Source of the DNA: Caballeronia sp. INDeC2
GTDB taxonomy: Bacteria > Pseudomonadota > Gammaproteobacteria > Burkholderiales > Burkholderiaceae
Direction of reading: 5' to 3'
Assembly: GCF_023631325.1 (NCBI RefSeq)
Contig: NZ_JALQDG010000038.1
Location: forward strand, 1 to 59,510
Length of the DNA stretch: 59,510 nucleotides
This document shows positions 44,891-53,855 of this stretch, piece after piece (position 1 is the first letter of the stretch; the number at the start of each line of letters is the position of its first letter). The notes beneath the pieces were generated by a model, which was not told the DNA's origin, searched no databases, and worked only from the letters and a program-made list of their open reading frames with translations. The translations under genes and the position numbers were made by a program.

Positions 44891-45880
44891 ATGATCGGAA
44901 AACTCAAACTCTCCGTCGCAATGGGCGACTATGACAGGACACGTCCGCTGCTCGACGGCCAAGTGCAGATCGACGGTGCCGAGCCGGTATACATGACGCT
45001 CTCGCCCGAGGAGATGTTCTTTCGCGCGTTTCGTTACCAGGACTTCGATATCAGCGAACTGTCGTTCTCCAGCTATGCAGTGAAAACGGCGGACGGGTCG
45101 TGTCCATATATCGCCATACCGGTTTTTCTCTCGCGTGCCTTTCGCCATACGTCCATTTATGTGCGCACCGATCGTATCGAGCGGCCCGAGGATCTGAGAG
45201 GTAAGCGTATCGGCTTGCCTGAGTATCAGCTGACGGCGAACGTGTGGGCGCGCGCGGTGCTCGAGGACGACTTCGGCGTGAAGCCGAGCGATGTAAAGTG
45301 GGTGCGCGGCGGCATCGACGAGCCCGGCAGGCCGGAGAAGATCAAGCTCGATCTGCCGTCCGATATCCGGGTCGAAGCCGCGCCCGAAGGCGATACGATT
45401 TCGGCGATGCTCGATCGCGGCGACATCGACGGTTTCGTGGCGCCGCGTCCGCCCGGCTGTGCCGCAACGAATCCGAACGTCGGCTGGCTCTTTCGCGATC
45501 CGACCGCTGCCGCCAAAGACTACTACCGCCGCACGCGTGTGTTTCCGATCATGCACGTGGTGGGTATCCGTAAGACACTCGTCGAGGCGCATCCATGGCT
45601 GCCTGGCGCCGTGCTGAAGGCCTTTACGGAAGCGAAGCGCGTGGCGCTGGCGAAGCTCTCGGATACATCGGCCACCAAGGTGACGCTGCCCTTCGTCGAA
45701 GAGCAATTGAAAGCCGCGCGCGAATTGATGGGCGACGATCACTGGTCGTACGGCATCGATGCGAATCGCGATACGCTCGAGACTTTCCTGCGTCATCATC
45801 ATTCGCAAGGCTTGTCCAAACGCCGCCTGAGTATCGAGGATGTCTTTCACCCGGCCACGTTCGAAACGACCAAGATATAG
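44891..45880 (+). CDS. 4,5-dihydroxyphthalate decarboxylase-like protein (Pht5/OphC family), copy 2
   Basis: 329 aa starting at ATG with AGGAGG. Same landmarks as copy 1: GDYDRTRPLLDGQVQIDG, FDISELSFSSYAV, IAIPVFLSRAFRHTSI, KRIGLPEYQLTANVWA, RVFPIMHVVGI, and the C-terminal DVFHPATFETTKI. The residues between differ clearly from copy 1 (for example GFVAPRPPGCAATNPN), so substrate preferences may differ. Probable decarboxylase of a dihydroxy aromatic acid. Transcribed with the TTT genes of module B. Confidence 0.85.
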   Translation: MIGKLKLSVAMGDYDRTRPLLDGQVQIDGAEPVYMTLSPEEMFFRAFRYQDFDISELSFSSYAVKTADGSCPYIAIPVFLSRAFRHTSIYVRTDRIERPEDLRGKRIGLPEYQLTANVWARAVLEDDFGVKPSDVKWVRGGIDEPGRPEKIKLDLPSDIRVEAAPEGDTISAMLDRGDIDGFVAPRPPGCAATNPNVGWLFRDPTAAAKDYYRRTRVFPIMHVVGIRKTLVEAHPWLPGAVLKAFTEAKRVALAKLSDTSATKVTLPFVEEQLKAARELMGDDHWSYGIDANRDTLETFLRHHHSQGLSKRRLSIEDVFHPATFETTKI

Positions 45881-45921
45881 GCACGCAAACCCACGGCGCT
45901 TAACCCACGGCGTGCATCACG

Positions 45922-46530
45922 ATGACTGCCCATACGATCCACGAGCTATCGCCTGTGCCCGTCGCGGGTGAAGCGGATGAAACCGGCTTGCCGCTGGTGC
46001 CTACTTCGTTCGCGCTATTCAAGGCTTTTTTCTTTATCGGCCTGACGGGCTTCGGCGGCGTGCTGCCATGGGCGCGCCGCATGCTTGTCGAGCGTCTGGG
46101 CTGGCTCAGCAATCGTGAATTCGCGGAGCTGCTGCCGCTCGCGCAGTTGCTGCCGGGGCCGAATGTCGCAAATATAGCGACCGTGCTCGGACGGCAATAT
46201 CGCGGCGCGAAAGGTGCGGCGATCGCAGTCTTCGCGCTTTATCTCGCCCCGACGATCATCACGATCGGCATCGGCTATGCGTATGCGCGTTGGGGCCACG
46301 CGGCAATCACCGCGCATCTGTTCGCGGGGCTTATGCCGGCGGCGACCGGCCTCGTGATCGCAACCGTGCTGAAGCTTGTGACGAGCCTGCCGCGCGGCGC
46401 CGCCAGCATCGCGCTGGTCGCGGCGACGTTCATCGGCATGGCGATGATGAAACTGCCGCTTCTGCTCGTGCTCGCCGTGCTCGGGCCACTCGGCACGATT
46501 GCGATGCTGCGTCGCTCAGGTAAGGGTTAA
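45922..46530 (+). CDS. Chromate transporter (CHR) domain protein, N-terminal half
   Basis: 202 aa, one CHR domain: FFFIGLTGFGGVLPWARRM, REFAELLPLAQLLPGPNVAN, then hydrophobic helices LIVLAVLGPLGTIAML-like at the end. Short-chain CHR proteins come as pairs that together equal one long ChrA. The partner starts 4 bp downstream. Classical role: chromate efflux; anion flux coupled to the aromatic acid pathway is another possibility given its place at the end of module B. No chrB regulator is seen. Confidence 0.82.
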   Translation: MTAHTIHELSPVPVAGEADETGLPLVPTSFALFKAFFFIGLTGFGGVLPWARRMLVERLGWLSNREFAELLPLAQLLPGPNVANIATVLGRQYRGAKGAAIAVFALYLAPTIITIGIGYAYARWGHAAITAHLFAGLMPAATGLVIATVLKLVTSLPRGAASIALVAATFIGMAMMKLPLLLVLAVLGPLGTIAMLRRSGKG

Positions 46531-46534
46531 GGCG

Positions 46535-47062
46535 ATGTGGAGCACGCTCGCCGATCTCTTCGTGCATGGTGCGGTCTGGTCTCTGCTCGCGGTGGGCGGC
46601 ATGAACGCGACGCTCGCCGATATTCAGCGCTATGCGGTGGACACGCGTCATTGGGTAACGGGCGAGCAGTTCGTCACGTTCTTCTCCATTACGCAGGCGG
46701 CGCCGGGCCCCAACGGCATGGCTGTCGCGTTGATCGGATTTCAGGCCGCGGGGCTTTCGGGTGCGCTCGTTTCGACAATCGCCAAGATTCTTCCTTCATC
46801 GCTGATGGCGTATTTCGTCAGTGCCTGGGTCGAACGCAGGCGGGATTCGCGTCTCGTCAATGCGATTCGCAGCGGACTTGCGCCCGTCACCGTGGGTTTG
46901 CTCGTGTCGGCTGCATATGTATTCGCGCGCGAAACCGATGTGAATCTCTCACGCACACTGTGTACCGGCGTATGCGCAGTTGTCGCCTATCGCAGCAAAC
47001 TCAATCCCATCTATCTTGTCGCGGCAAGCGCATTGCTCGGTCTTGCGGGCGTGTTCGGATGA
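46535..47062 (+). CDS. Chromate transporter (CHR) domain protein, C-terminal half
   Basis: 175 aa, the second CHR half: WSLLAVGGMNATLADIQRYA, EQFVTFFSITQAAPGPNGMA and ILPSSLMAYFVSAWVERRR. ATG 46535 follows TAAGGC, five bases after the partner's stop codon. It is probably a heterodimeric membrane transporter with the 45922 protein. Confidence 0.82.
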   Translation: MWSTLADLFVHGAVWSLLAVGGMNATLADIQRYAVDTRHWVTGEQFVTFFSITQAAPGPNGMAVALIGFQAAGLSGALVSTIAKILPSSLMAYFVSAWVERRRDSRLVNAIRSGLAPVTVGLLVSAAYVFARETDVNLSRTLCTGVCAVVAYRSKLNPIYLVAASALLGLAGVFG

Positions 47063-47193
47063 GCATTCATCCGGCAGGCTGCACCCGGTAGTTCACTTTC
47101 CGCTGCACGATCCCGACCGCCTTCGAGAAGTCTTCCGGCGGAGTCGGGTTATCGGCATTGGCAAGACAGTGTCTTTCATGAGCGAAGAAGCAC

Positions 47194-47229
47194 GTTCCGA
47201 CTGACAGAATTTGTGTCGATTGACAGAAC
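47194..47229. promoter_or_regulatory. Tandem weak IclR-like sites overlapping the oxygenase promoter
   Basis: GTTCC-GACTGAC-AGAAT (47194-47210) and GTGTC-GATTGAC-AGAAC (47213-47229), starts 19 bp apart. They are degenerate relative to GTTCC-N7-GGAAC. The second overlaps the -35 box. The conserved GACAGAA core in both supports tandem binding by an IclR dimer pair. Confidence 0.4.
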
Positions 47230-47248
47230 GATGGTCGAAAAATATTCT
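47220..47248 (+). promoter_or_regulatory. Sigma-70 promoter of the module C oxygenase
   Basis: -35 TTGACA (47220-47225), 17-bp spacer, -10 TATTCT (47243-47248). Both hexamers and the spacing are near consensus. The oxygenase start codon is at 47276 with GAAGGAGAC upstream. Confidence 0.7.
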
Positions 47249-47275
47249 GATCTCAGTCCATGAAGGAGACAACAC

Positions 47276-48613
47276 ATGCTCAGCCCCGCAATGAATGAAC
47301 GCCTTACCCATGTCGGTCCCGGAACGCCGGGCGGCGCACTGATGCGTCGTTACTGGCTTCCCATTGCACCGTATGCCCAGCTCGACGAGAATCCGGTGCG
47401 CAAGGTGCGCATCCTCGGCGAGGATCTGGTCCTGTACAAGGACAAGAGCGGCAACCTGGGTCTGATTGGTGACCGCTGTCTGCATCGCAATGTGGACCTC
47501 CAGTTCGGCGTTCCTGATAACTGTGGTCTGCGCTGCCCGTATCACGGCTGGCTCTTCAATGAAGAAGGAAAGTGTATCGAGCGCCCGATGGAATCCAACC
47601 CGTGCGGGGAGATCAAGCAGAAGCTCAAGGGTTATCCGGTGCGCGAACTAGGCGGCCTGGTGTTTGCCTATATGGGCCCGCTGCCCGCCCCGGACTTGCC
47701 GCGCTGGGATCTGTTCGTCTTGCCGAACGCCATTCGTCAGATCGGCATTACGATCCTCGACTGCAACTGGCTCCAGTGCCAGGAGAATACCGGCGATCCG
47801 GCGCATAGCGCGTGGGCGCACGGCCACATGTTCGAGTACGCGATCAGCCGGCAAGAGGGCTTCGACCATCACAACGCCGATCAGCTTCACACCTTGCATC
47901 AGCGCAAGAAGGTAGGTGTCGGCATCAAGGAACTTTATGCGGAGCCAAGCGAATACGGCTTCCGCAAAGGTATCCGCTATTCCAAGGCGCTGGGCGCCGA
48001 CGAGGACAAGGACCAGGAGCACTCGGCGGTCATCTTCCCGTTCTATACGCAAACAGGCAAAAGCGGCGCGCCGCGCTCCGAATACCAGATTCGCGTGCCG
48101 ATCGACGACACCCATACCTACCATATCTGCTACCAGTGCTACGCCGCCCCCGAAGGCGTCGAGGTGCCGCGCCAGGAGGTCGTTCCCTATTACGTGCCGC
48201 CGCAGTATGACGAGAAAGGCAATGCGATTCTCGACTATGTGCTCGCGCAAGACGCAATCGTGTGGGTAGCTCAAGGGCCGATCGCCGATCGCAGTGCCGA
48301 ACTGCTCGGACGCACCGACATTCCTATCGTGCTGCTGCGACGCCAGCTGGACGAACAAATCAAACGCGTAGAAGACGGGCTCGCGCCGATGAATACTTTC
48401 GACAAGAGCCCGGAAATGCTGCAGCCGACAGCCGGCAAGGCTGCGTCGTTCCACAAGCACGCTTTTCGCAAGTATTACCATCGGGGCTTTGGCAATGACG
48501 ATGCAGACCGTTATGGGCCGATCTTCGAGTCGGTCAAGGATCTGCACCGCCGCATTGAGGAATTCGAGTTGGCGCAGGCCGCCGCGGCATCGACAGAAGG
48601 CAGTGCCGGCTGA
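47276..48613 (+). CDS. Rieske oxygenase, phthalate-dioxygenase-like alpha subunit (module C)
   Basis: 445 aa. LTHVGPGTPGGALMRRYWLP at the N-terminus, Rieske ligands CLHRNVDL and CPYHGWLF, mononuclear iron motif NTGDPAHSAWAHGH. The C-terminal tail is longer than in the other two (ends ELAQAAAASTEGSAG). It probably works with the class IA reductase at 51869. Transcribed from the near-consensus promoter at 47220, with ABC permease and ATPase genes downstream on the same strand. Substrate unknown. Confidence 0.88.
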   Translation: MLSPAMNERLTHVGPGTPGGALMRRYWLPIAPYAQLDENPVRKVRILGEDLVLYKDKSGNLGLIGDRCLHRNVDLQFGVPDNCGLRCPYHGWLFNEEGKCIERPMESNPCGEIKQKLKGYPVRELGGLVFAYMGPLPAPDLPRWDLFVLPNAIRQIGITILDCNWLQCQENTGDPAHSAWAHGHMFEYAISRQEGFDHHNADQLHTLHQRKKVGVGIKELYAEPSEYGFRKGIRYSKALGADEDKDQEHSAVIFPFYTQTGKSGAPRSEYQIRVPIDDTHTYHICYQCYAAPEGVEVPRQEVVPYYVPPQYDEKGNAILDYVLAQDAIVWVAQGPIADRSAELLGRTDIPIVLLRRQLDEQIKRVEDGLAPMNTFDKSPEMLQPTAGKAASFHKHAFRKYYHRGFGNDDADRYGPIFESVKDLHRRIEEFELAQAAAASTEGSAG

Positions 48614-48902
48614 CACGCCTACCGCCTGCCGGTGCGCGGGTATGAAAAACGGATTCTCGTCGCGCTGCGTCGGCGACAAAGCGGTTCACGTCTGGACAAG
48701 CAAGAGCCGTCACACGCGGCCAAAGGCACATCGCGACGCTTTCGCGGATCGCAACCCGTAAGCGCGATGTGCCGCCAGACGAAAAGACTGGAGACAGCAT
48801 GATAAGCAGATGCCCCACGATAGCCATGGTCCCCGCCTGGCTGAACACGTTGCACATGTCGATCCGTCCCGGCTCGAGTAATGATGCTCGAGAGGACGTC
48901 GT
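48614..48902. other. Intergenic region with one weak small ORF
   Basis: 289 bp between the oxygenase and permease genes. The only candidate is a 37-codon frame from ATG 48799 (with GGAGAC upstream) to TGA 48912, overlapping the permease start. It has no recognisable features. Otherwise nothing is seen. Confidence 0.3.
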
Positions 48903-50645
48903 ATGGAACTGACGTCCGACAGTATAAAAACGGCCATCAAGCCTTCGCGACGCTTGGAGGGAAAATGGTTCGTCATCGGGGCGGCGGTGCTCATCACCGG
49001 CATTCTCGCGCTGATTCCACTGTGCTTTCTTCTTTGGCAGAGCTTCTTCACGCCACAAGTCGCGGATACGCCGGCGACATTCACGTTCAGCAATTACCGG
49101 ATCGCTTACGGAAGCGCGCAGACGCTGCGAACCTTGGGCAACTCATTGAGGTTCGCCTTCGGCGCGGCGCTCGTATCTTTCTTCATCGGCACTCTGCTTG
49201 CGTGGATCAACGAGCGTACCAACACGCCTTTCCGCAAGTTGTTTTACGCCATTACGATCGTTCCGTTGATCATTCCCGGAATCCTCTTCACGATTTCGTG
49301 GATCTTTCTGGCCAGTCCGATGATCGGCGCGCTCAACGTCGCGTTGCGTTCGATGTTCAATCTCTCTCATCCCGTGTTCGACATCTACAGCATGGGCGGG
49401 ATGATCTGGGTCGACGGCCTGCACTATTCGACGATGGCCTTCCTGCTGATGTCGGCTGCATTTCGCGGCATGGATCCCTCGCTCGAAGAGTCGTCGCTGA
49501 TGAGCGGCGCCAGTATTGCGCGCACAATGTGGCGAATCACTTTTCGACTAGCCTTTCCGGCGGTCGTTTCCACGCTGCTGATCTTGTTCGTGCGAGCGTT
49601 GGAGTCTTTCGAAGTCCCCGCCCTGATTGGCTTGCCCGTCAAACTGCAAGTGTTCACATCGTCCATCTATGAAGCGATCAACCAATACCCGAGCCAGATC
49701 GGACTGGCTTCGTCGTATTCCGTGCTGCTCCTGTTGATCACCTCGGTGGGTCTTTATCTCCAGTCGCGAGTGGCTTCAGGCGGAGGAAAATACACGACTA
49801 CAACGGGCAAAGGCTTTCGCCCTCGCGAGATGGACATCGGCGCGTGGCGATTCGTTACCGCCGGCATTTATGTTCTGTACTTTCTGCTGATCGTGGCGCT
49901 TCCGCTGGCGGTGCTGATCTGGTCGTCGCTGCAAAAGTATTACCGATCCCCGTCGCTGGCCGCCGCGCAGCACCTGACGCTCGACGCCTACCGCTATATC
50001 GTTTATCTGCCGGCATTACGTCATGCGGTCGTGAACAGCCTGTTGCTGTCGATAAGCTGTGCGACCGCCGTGATGCTCCTGAGCGCGGTGATCTGCTGGA
50101 TCGTAGTCAAGACGAAGCTTCCGGGTCGCTGGCTTCTCGACAATCTTGCGTCGCTGCCGCTGGTGTTCCCGGGTCTCGTGCTGGGCCTTTCATTCATGAT
50201 CGTTTCGCTGAACGTCGATATCGGCATCTACGGGACGCTGTGGATCCTCGTGCTCGCGTATATCACGCGCTTTCTTCCATACGGAATGCGTTACACGAAT
50301 ACGTCGATGATTCAGATTCACAAAGAGCTGGAAGAATCGGCCGCGATGAGCTGCGCAACGTGGGGCGCCACCTTTTACCGGGTCGTACTGCCGCTACTCA
50401 AACCCGGACTGATGGCCGGCTGGATCTACGTCATGATCGTTTCGGTGCGCGAGCTATCCAGTTCGATTCTTCTCTATAGCCCGGGCTCGGAAACGGTTTC
50501 GATCGTGATCTGGGAGTTGTGGCAGAACGGTCAGTATGTGGAATTGTCCGCGCTGAGTGTGATGCTGATCTTCGCATTGCTTTTGCTGGTTTCACTCGCC
50601 CAATACATTGGCGGAAAGTTCGGCGTCAAGGCGAGCCGAGGCTGA
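48903..50645 (+). CDS. ABC transporter permease, duplicated FbpB/AfuB-like
   Basis: 580 aa with two homologous permease halves, about 12 helices. EAA loops are visible in both: EESSLMSGASIARTMWRITF (around residue 197) and EESAAMSCATWGATFYRVVL (around residue 478). This double permease is typical of ferric-iron and 2-aminoethylphosphonate/thiamine-class importers. ATG follows AGAGGAC. It forms a transporter with the ATPase at 50662 and possibly the binding protein at 54987. Cargo could be iron for Rieske enzymes or the aromatic acid itself. Confidence 0.85.
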   Translation: MELTSDSIKTAIKPSRRLEGKWFVIGAAVLITGILALIPLCFLLWQSFFTPQVADTPATFTFSNYRIAYGSAQTLRTLGNSLRFAFGAALVSFFIGTLLAWINERTNTPFRKLFYAITIVPLIIPGILFTISWIFLASPMIGALNVALRSMFNLSHPVFDIYSMGGMIWVDGLHYSTMAFLLMSAAFRGMDPSLEESSLMSGASIARTMWRITFRLAFPAVVSTLLILFVRALESFEVPALIGLPVKLQVFTSSIYEAINQYPSQIGLASSYSVLLLLITSVGLYLQSRVASGGGKYTTTTGKGFRPREMDIGAWRFVTAGIYVLYFLLIVALPLAVLIWSSLQKYYRSPSLAAAQHLTLDAYRYIVYLPALRHAVVNSLLLSISCATAVMLLSAVICWIVVKTKLPGRWLLDNLASLPLVFPGLVLGLSFMIVSLNVDIGIYGTLWILVLAYITRFLPYGMRYTNTSMIQIHKELEESAAMSCATWGATFYRVVLPLLKPGLMAGWIYVMIVSVRELSSSILLYSPGSETVSIVIWELWQNGQYVELSALSVMLIFALLLLVSLAQYIGGKFGVKASRG

Positions 50646-50661
50646 ATACACGGAGATCATC

Positions 50662-51774
50662 GTGCTTAACGTACAGGGTTTGAATACGGAGTATGTCGAT
50701 GGCCATAACGTCCGGGTGCGCGCTGCGCGCGACGTCTCGTTCGACGTGCCGGAAGGTAAGCTTTTCACGCTGCTCGGACCGAGCGGATGCGGCAAGACGA
50801 CGACGCTGCGCTCGATTGCCGGCCTCGAACGACCGGTAGGCGGCTCCATTACGGTGAACGGGCTGACTATTTTCGCGGCCAATACCAATACGTTCGTACC
50901 GCCCAACAAGCGCCAGTTCGGCATGGTCTTTCAGTCGTATGCGATTTGGCCGCATATGTCCGTCTTCAAGAACTGCAGCTTTCCGCTCGAGGTGGGAACG
51001 AAAAAGTTATCGAAGCGTGACATCCAGGAAAAGGTGATGCGGGTATTGACGGCTGTCGGACTCGATCATATCGCCGAGCGCGATGCGACCAAGATGTCGG
51101 GTGGACAACAACAGCGTCTGGCTCTGGCGCGAGCGTTGGTGATGGAGCCCAAGCTCCTGCTGCTCGATGAGCCCTTGTCGAACCTCGACGCGAAGCTTCG
51201 CGACAAGATGCGTTTCGAACTGAAGCGCATGCAGCGGGAGCTGCGGCTCACGACTATCTACGTCACGCACGATCAGGAAGAGGCTTTGGCGCTCTCGCAC
51301 GAGATCGCCGTGATGAGGGAAGGGCGTATCGTTCAGAAGGCGCCTCCCCGGGAGATCTACGATCTGCCGAACAGCAAATTCGTCGCCGATTTCGTGGGGA
51401 CGACCAATTTCATCGAAGGGACGGTACGCAGTTGCGATCAACCGGACGGGCATATGGTCGTCGATTCCGCTATCGGGGTCGTGACCGTGGCGAATGCGAT
51501 TTCATGTCGTGTCGGCGACAAGGTCACCATCTCCATGCGCCCGGAAAACCTTCTGGTAAGCGATACGCGCGAGGCCGCCGGATCGCCGAACGTTTTCGAA
51601 GGAACGGTGTTCACCAAGGTGTTTCTCGGCGAAACGCTGGACTTTCAGATCAAGGTCAATGAACAGGTCGTCCTAGCGCGCGTTCATCCGACGCACAAGA
51701 CACCCGTAGGCGGCCAGATCTTCTTTTCCGTCGATCCGGCTTGTTGTATCGCGCTGCGGTCCGAAGCGGTTTGA
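50662..51774 (+). CDS. ABC transporter ATP-binding protein, FbpC/PotA-like
   Basis: 370 aa. Walker A GPSGCGKTTTLRSI, signature KMSGGQQQRLALARAL, Walker B LLLLDEPLSNLDAK, H-loop VTHDQEEALALS, and a C-terminal TOBE regulatory domain (VTISMRPENLL). GTG 50662 with CGGAGAT is chosen; upstream start codons lie inside the permease gene. Sixteen bp after the permease stop. Confidence 0.88.
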   Translation: MLNVQGLNTEYVDGHNVRVRAARDVSFDVPEGKLFTLLGPSGCGKTTTLRSIAGLERPVGGSITVNGLTIFAANTNTFVPPNKRQFGMVFQSYAIWPHMSVFKNCSFPLEVGTKKLSKRDIQEKVMRVLTAVGLDHIAERDATKMSGGQQQRLALARALVMEPKLLLLDEPLSNLDAKLRDKMRFELKRMQRELRLTTIYVTHDQEEALALSHEIAVMREGRIVQKAPPREIYDLPNSKFVADFVGTTNFIEGTVRSCDQPDGHMVVDSAIGVVTVANAISCRVGDKVTISMRPENLLVSDTREAAGSPNVFEGTVFTKVFLGETLDFQIKVNEQVVLARVHPTHKTPVGGQIFFSVDPACCIALRSEAV

Positions 51775-51868
51775 CAGTCCACGACATTCGGCCCGGATAG
51801 TCGCCGGCCTGTCCGGTCGACAAACGGGCCGCTTTTGATCGGCCACGTTGCAAGCTTCATCGCGAAGT

Positions 51869-52882
51869 CTAGAAGTCGATGACCAGGCGCTCGGTCCTGG
51901 ATCCGGAGCAGCAGATCATCATCGTCTTGCCTTGCTGTTGTTCGCTCGCGCTCAGCACGCTATCGCGATGATCTGGAACGCCCGAGATGACATTGACCTG
52001 ACACGCGCCACAGATTCCTTCTTCGCACGAGTACGGAGCGCTGACGCCGGCCTCTCGCAAGACCTGAAGAATGGTCCTGCCTTGCGGCACCGCGAATTCC
52101 TGGCCCGTGCGCTGCAACTGGACGACATAGCCGCCGTCGATTGCCGCCATTTGTTTGGGCGCGAAATACTCGACATGCACTTGTTCGACGGGTAAAGAAG
52201 ACGTTGCGGCTTCGAAAGCATCGAGCATGGGAAGCGGGCCGCAGCAATAGAAATGCGCATTGCTCGGGGCGTTGGCGACGATTGCGCGAACGTCGAGCGG
52301 TTGCCCGGAGCAATCCGCGTCCACGTGGATGCGGGTGTGAGCAAGACGCTCGATGTCATCGAGAAACGCGGCGTCTGCGCGTTCTCTGCATGCGTAATGC
52401 ATCTCGAACGAACGGCCAAGGCGCTCGAGGCGCTGTGCCATGGCCCAGATCGCGGTAACGCCGATGCCGCCCGCGATCAGGACGGTGTGCGGAGCGCTTT
52501 CAACCAGAGGAAAGCTATTGCGCGGACCGCCGATTTCAAGCAACTGGCCTACGCGCAACTTGTCGTGCATGAAGCTTGAACCGCCGCGACTCGCACGTTC
52601 GCGCTTGATCGCGATGAGATACGCAGACAGATCCACGCCGGAAGTCACGAGTGAATACTGCCGGACAATGCCGCCAGGTAGATGCAGGTCGATATGCGCA
52701 CCCGGCTCGACGGCCGGCAATCTTGCATTATCGAGGCGGCGAAGTTCGTACACGCTAATCTCGCTCGCGGCGTAGCGGATTGCGGTTACGCGCATGGTCA
52801 GCGTCGCTTTTGCGTCGCCTTCCGACATGGCGGGTACCGTGATATCCGGCTTCGTATCGCGGCCGGCAACTGTATGAGACAT
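51869..52882 (-). CDS. Phthalate dioxygenase reductase-like protein (module C)
   Basis: 337-aa class IA reductase with FMN/NAD domains first (RQYSLVTSG, VLIAGGIGVTAIWAMAQRL, FYCCGPLPML) and a C-terminal plant-type ferredoxin (CEEGICGAC, MMICCSGS). The ATG follows GAGGAAG. It belongs to a minus-strand operon with IclR. Most likely the electron donor of the 47276 oxygenase. Same architecture as the 36157 protein but only moderately similar. Confidence 0.87.
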   Translation of the reverse strand: MSHTVAGRDTKPDITVPAMSEGDAKATLTMRVTAIRYAASEISVYELRRLDNARLPAVEPGAHIDLHLPGGIVRQYSLVTSGVDLSAYLIAIKRERASRGGSSFMHDKLRVGQLLEIGGPRNSFPLVESAPHTVLIAGGIGVTAIWAMAQRLERLGRSFEMHYACRERADAAFLDDIERLAHTRIHVDADCSGQPLDVRAIVANAPSNAHFYCCGPLPMLDAFEAATSSLPVEQVHVEYFAPKQMAAIDGGYVVQLQRTGQEFAVPQGRTILQVLREAGVSAPYSCEEGICGACQVNVISGVPDHRDSVLSASEQQQGKTMMICCSGSRTERLVIDF

Positions 52883-52937
52883 GAAGACTTCCTCACTTGC
52901 TGATGCACGGCGTCCACGCCGCGGGGTTGTAGGGCAT

Positions 52938-53732
52938 CTAGACAGCGTCGAGAACGTTTCGGGGAGGCAGGCGAGGTTTAAGCGCTGCAGCGACGTCGAG
53001 CAGCCGCTTTCGATACGTTTTGATTTCGTCGGTGGTGAACCGCGTCAGCAGCCCCGACACCGTCAGCGCGCCAAGAAGTTCACCGCCCTCGTTGAGAAGA
53101 GGGACGGCGATCGCGGCGAGATCGGGGTCGCGTTCGCCTTTCGATACCACCCACCCGCGCGTACGGATCGTCGCCGACGCTTCATCGGTTGCGGAAGGAT
53201 CGAAAGCCCACAGCACCTTGCCGGCTGCACCGCTTTTGAGGGGATGACGCGATCCTTCATCCAGGTGATGCCGCGCGGAACGCGAGGAGTTCACGCGATA
53301 GAGACAGATGCGGTCCTTGCCATCCCGTACATAGAACGACGCTGTTTCGCGCGTAAATGAAGAGAGTTTGTGAAGCTCGGGCCGCACAAGGTCCTCCAGA
53401 TTGACCTGAGCCGGACTCAATGCGCCCAGCCGGCGCAACTCGGGTCCCAGCAGATAGCGTCCGCGTGGATCGCGCTGCAGGAAGCCCATGTAGACCAGCG
53501 AGGCCGCCATGCGCAAGATCGTGCTTTTGTAAAAGCCGGAGCGCTGCGCAAGAACGGCAAGCGTCAGGATTTCGCCCGGTTGTCGAAAGCATTGAAGGAG
53601 CGCCAGTGCCCGTTCGACCGCTTCGATTCGGGCGCGCGGCTTGTCCGCACTGTCGTCGGTGCCTTCGATGTGAGCGTCGAGCGGTATGTCGTCATCGCGC
53701 TCGGATGTTGTCGTGCCGGTTGCGATTTGCAT
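52938..53732 (-). CDS. IclR-family transcriptional regulator (module C)
   Basis: 264 aa. The helix-turn-helix is around residues 38-95 (IEAVERALALLQCFRQPGEI, FYKSTILRMAASLVYMGFL), the effector domain follows (SFYVRDGKDRICLYRVNSSR, then HPLKSGAAGKVLWAF). The Shine-Dalgarno-start block AAGGAGACGACCATG is identical to the one of the divergent duplicated leader at 53844. Probably regulates the reductase operon and the two related promoters at 47220 and 53801. Confidence 0.87.
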   Translation of the reverse strand: MQIATGTTTSERDDDIPLDAHIEGTDDSADKPRARIEAVERALALLQCFRQPGEILTLAVLAQRSGFYKSTILRMAASLVYMGFLQRDPRGRYLLGPELRRLGALSPAQVNLEDLVRPELHKLSSFTRETASFYVRDGKDRICLYRVNSSRSARHHLDEGSRHPLKSGAAGKVLWAFDPSATDEASATIRTRGWVVSKGERDPDLAAIAVPLLNEGGELLGALTVSGLLTRFTTDEIKTYRKRLLDVAAALKPRLPPRNVLDAV

Positions 53733-53774
53733 GGTCGTCTCCTTGCATGGATGGATTTATAGCGCATTATAGGT

Positions 53775-53810
53775 GTTCCGGCTAACAGAATTTGTGCCGC
53801 TTGACAGAAC
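53775..53810. promoter_or_regulatory. Tandem weak IclR-like sites, duplicated copy
   Basis: GTTCC-GGCTAAC-AGAAT (53775-53791) and GTGCC-GCTTGAC-AGAAC (53794-53810), 19 bp apart as in copy 1. They sit between the divergent IclR and aldo/keto reductase genes. Confidence 0.4.
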
Positions 53811-53829
53811 GATGCTCGAAAAATACTCT
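53801..53829 (+). promoter_or_regulatory. Sigma-70 promoter of the aldo/keto reductase unit
   Basis: -35 TTGACA (53801-53806), 17-bp spacer, -10 TACTCT (53824-53829). A duplicate of the oxygenase promoter at 47220, one base weaker in the -10. Confidence 0.65.
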
Positions 53830-53855
53830 GGTTTCCACACATGAAGGAGACGACC

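Larger units (their letters stand above)
47192..47311 (+). repeat. Rieske promoter region, copy 1 of a duplication
   Basis: The promoter, Shine-Dalgarno and first ~11 codons of the module C oxygenase are repeated, slightly diverged, at 53773-53890 ahead of the aldo/keto reductase. Identical blocks include ACAGAATTTGTG, TTGACAGAACGATG, TCGAAAAATA, ATGAAGGAGAC and CCCGCAATGAATGAACGCCT. Confidence 0.85.

Noticed and set aside
48799..48912. 37-codon ORF with GGAGAC upstream as a real small gene
   Set aside because: No conserved features; overlaps the permease start; mentioned only as part of the intergenic region.
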